In this document: positions 62,526 through 64,000 of the stretch, in pieces
Numbering within the stretch: the stretch's first letter is position 1
How the letters are laid out: every line of letters starts with the position of its first letter
NCBI RefSeq assembly: GCF_900019265.1
Contig: NZ_CYGX02000034.1
Location: forward strand, 62,001-126,000
Length of the DNA: 64,000 bases
Direction: 5' to 3'
Source of the DNA: Paraburkholderia ribeironis
GTDB lineage: Bacteria; Pseudomonadota; Gammaproteobacteria; Burkholderiales; Burkholderiaceae
Notes under the pieces: model-generated
What the model was told of the DNA's origin: nothing
Databases searched by the model: none
Seen by the model: only the letters and a program-made list of their open reading frames with translations
Translations under genes and position numbers: made by a program

Positions 62526-62604
62526 GGCCACCGTTAGCCGCATGTCGTACCCGTACCATCAGCGATTTTTACTTCATCCAAGCAGCAAAAGGGACACTCC
62601 AACG

Positions 62605-63396
62605 ATGGCAAAAATCTTCTGCGTTGCGAACCAGAAAGGCGGCGTCGGCAAGACGACGACCACAGTCAATCTGGCCGCGAGCCTGGCAGCGCAGGGACAG
62701 CGAGTCCTTCTTATCGACCTGGACCCGCAGGGCAACGCCACCATGGGCAGTGGCATCGACAAGGCCGCATGCGAGAACACCGTATACGAAGTGCTGGTGG
62801 ATAGCGTGTCGGTGGCCGATGCGCGAATTCGGCCGGATGCCGTCGGCTACGACGTGCTGCCCGCGAACCGCGAACTGGCGGGCGCTGAGGTCGAACTCGT
62901 CACCGTGCAGAATCGTGAGCGTCAGCTGAAGGCCGCACTTGGGGTCGTCGCCAGCGAATACGATTTCGTGCTGATCGACTGTCCGCCGGCGCTGTCGCTG
63001 CTTACGCTCAATGGCCTGTGCGCCGCACACGGCGTCGTGATTCCGATGCAGTGCGAGTACTTTGCGCTCGAGGGCCTGTCCGATCTGGTCAACACGATCA
63101 AGCAGGTGCACGCCAATCTGAACCGGGATCTGAAAGTTATTGGCCTGCTGCGCGTAATGTTCGATCCGCGTATCACGTTGCAACAGCAGGTTTCAGATCA
63201 GTTGAAAGAGCATTTCGGCGACAAGGTGTTCGACGCGGTCATTCCACGCAACGTGCGTCTCGCCGAGGCGCCCAGCTACGGTTTGCCCGGTGTGGTGTTC
63301 GACCGCGCCTCGCGCGGCGCGCAGGCGTACGTGCAGTTCGGCGCGGAAATGATTGAGCGGGTGCGCGCATTGAATGACGCACCCCTGGCATCCTAA
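62605..63396 (+). CDS. parA: Chromosome partitioning ATPase ParA
   Basis: ParA/Soj-type ATPase of 263 residues. The deviant Walker A NQKGGVGKTTTTVNLA is at the N-terminus, DLDPQGNATMG is the Walker A' region, DCPPALSLL the Walker B. Small chromosomal type without an N-terminal HTH. ATG 62605 has AAGGGA 11 bases upstream; an in-frame ATG at 62542 would add 21 residues. Works with ParB and the two parS sites. Confidence 0.95.
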   Translation: MAKIFCVANQKGGVGKTTTTVNLAASLAAQGQRVLLIDLDPQGNATMGSGIDKAACENTVYEVLVDSVSVADARIRPDAVGYDVLPANRELAGAEVELVTVQNRERQLKAALGVVASEYDFVLIDCPPALSLLTLNGLCAAHGVVIPMQCEYFALEGLSDLVNTIKQVHANLNRDLKVIGLLRVMFDPRITLQQQVSDQLKEHFGDKVFDAVIPRNVRLAEAPSYGLPGVVFDRASRGAQAYVQFGAEMIERVRALNDAPLAS

Positions 63397-63414
63397 GCGG
63401 ATCGAGGGAGCACG

Positions 63415-64000
63415 ATGAACGCAGTAGCGAGAAAGAAGGGATTGGGCCGCGGGCTTGAAGCATTGCTAGGCGGCACCGCGGATATCACCGAGGCGGTGGC
63501 GATCAATGGCGCGCCCCACGTGCTGCCGCTCGCCAAGATGCAGGCGGGCAAGTATCAGCCGCGCACGCGCATGGATGAAGGCGCGTTGCAGGAATTGGCA
63601 GCCAGCATTCGCGCTCAGGGATTGATGCAGCCGATCCTGGTGCGTCCCGTGTCGGTGGACAAGTACGAGATCATTGCCGGCGAGCGGCGTTTTCGCGCGG
63701 CGCGTCTCGCCGGCCTCGATGAAGTACCAGTGCTGGTGAGGGACGTGCCGGACCAGGCTGCCGCTGCGATGGCGCTGATTGAGAATATTCAGCGCGAAGA
63801 TCTGAATCCGCTGGAAGAGGCGCAGGGCATCCAGCGTTTGCTCGACGAGTTCAATTTCACGCACGAGCAGGCGGCGGAGTCGGTCGGTCGTTCGCGCAGC
63901 GCGGTATCGAATCTGCTGCGCCTGCTCAACCTTGCATCGCCGGTGCAAACGATGCTGCTGGCCGGCGATCTGGACATGGGGCACGCTCGCGCGCTGCTGG
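63415..64000 (+). CDS. parB: Chromosome partitioning protein ParB, N-terminal part (runs off right edge)
   Basis: ParB, first 195 codons visible. The N-terminus KKGLGRGLEALLGG is the ParA-activating peptide. The CTP-binding ParB/Srx domain shows AGERRFRAARLAGLDEVPV and ALIENIQREDLNPLEEAQ; then the HTH EQAAESVGRSRSAVSNLLRLL. GAGGGAGCACG precedes ATG 63415, 18 bp after the parA stop. The protein ends outside the window. Confidence 0.95.
   Translation, partial: MNAVARKKGLGRGLEALLGGTADITEAVAINGAPHVLPLAKMQAGKYQPRTRMDEGALQELAASIRAQGLMQPILVRPVSVDKYEIIAGERRFRAARLAGLDEVPVLVRDVPDQAAAAMALIENIQREDLNPLEEAQGIQRLLDEFNFTHEQAAESVGRSRSAVSNLLRLLNLASPVQTMLLAGDLDMGHARALL

Noticed and set aside
1..64000. rRNA, tRNA, CRISPR array or prophage genes
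   Set aside because: None seen: no tRNA-like cloverleaf ends, no regularly spaced repeats with spacers, no integrase or phage structural proteins.

Overview
The window looks like an origin-proximal stretch of the main chromosome of a Burkholderia-group betaproteobacterium, most likely Paraburkholderia. The evidence is the high-GC coding style, the type II secretion block with a divergent gspC, Lrp next to phhAB, the DUF3717 and YaeQ proteins, and mnmG-rsmG-parA-parB at the right end. The genus comes from recognising proteins and gene order, not from a search.

Layout. 1-5.4 kb: the start of an aldehyde dehydrogenase gene running off the left edge, a GbpR-like LysR regulator, YaeQ, a glyoxalase-fold protein, a short anti-Shine-Dalgarno small RNA candidate, and the alkylation-repair pair ada-alkA. 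5.4-12.8 kb: gshA, a lipoprotein, and a drug-efflux locus (emrB and marR facing a small membrane protein and an outer-membrane channel) built around overlapping face-to-face promoters. 12.8-24.9 kb: type II secretion genes gspN-M-L-K-J-I-H-G, divergent gspC, and gspF-E-D. 25-30.1 kb: a lytic transglycosylase, a CobW/COG0523 GTPase, hupB and mnmC. 30.1-34 kb: two long intergenic regions with DnaA boxes and an inverted 60-bp element bracket a cation/proton antiporter and a YbdK-type ligase; this is a candidate replication origin. 34-43.9 kb: a MarR protein with a Cys/His-rich tail, a class I amidotransferase, an old yellow enzyme, a SET-domain protein with a Lys-rich tail, a TctDE-like two-component pair, phhB next to a 5'-deleted phhA, an Lrp regulator, a CYTH protein and a LysR regulator. 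43.9-59.7 kb: mmsA, a GMC oxidoreductase, and two complete LIV/HAAT-type ABC importers, the second with two paralogous binding proteins and a permease-ATPase fusion. 59.7-64 kb: mnmG, rsmG, parA and the start of parB, with two perfect parS sites, one forming the stem of a transcription terminator.

How it fits together. parAB, two parS sites and the DnaA-box regions suggest that the segregation centre and possibly the origin lie within about 30 kb of each other. The small RNA carries two copies of UGUCUCCUCC, complementary to GGAGGAGACA-type ribosome binding sites such as those ahead of the importer binding protein at 49328 and a short leader ORF at 52847, so it may restrain nutrient-uptake genes. 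No rRNA, tRNA, CRISPR array, insertion sequence or prophage was seen.
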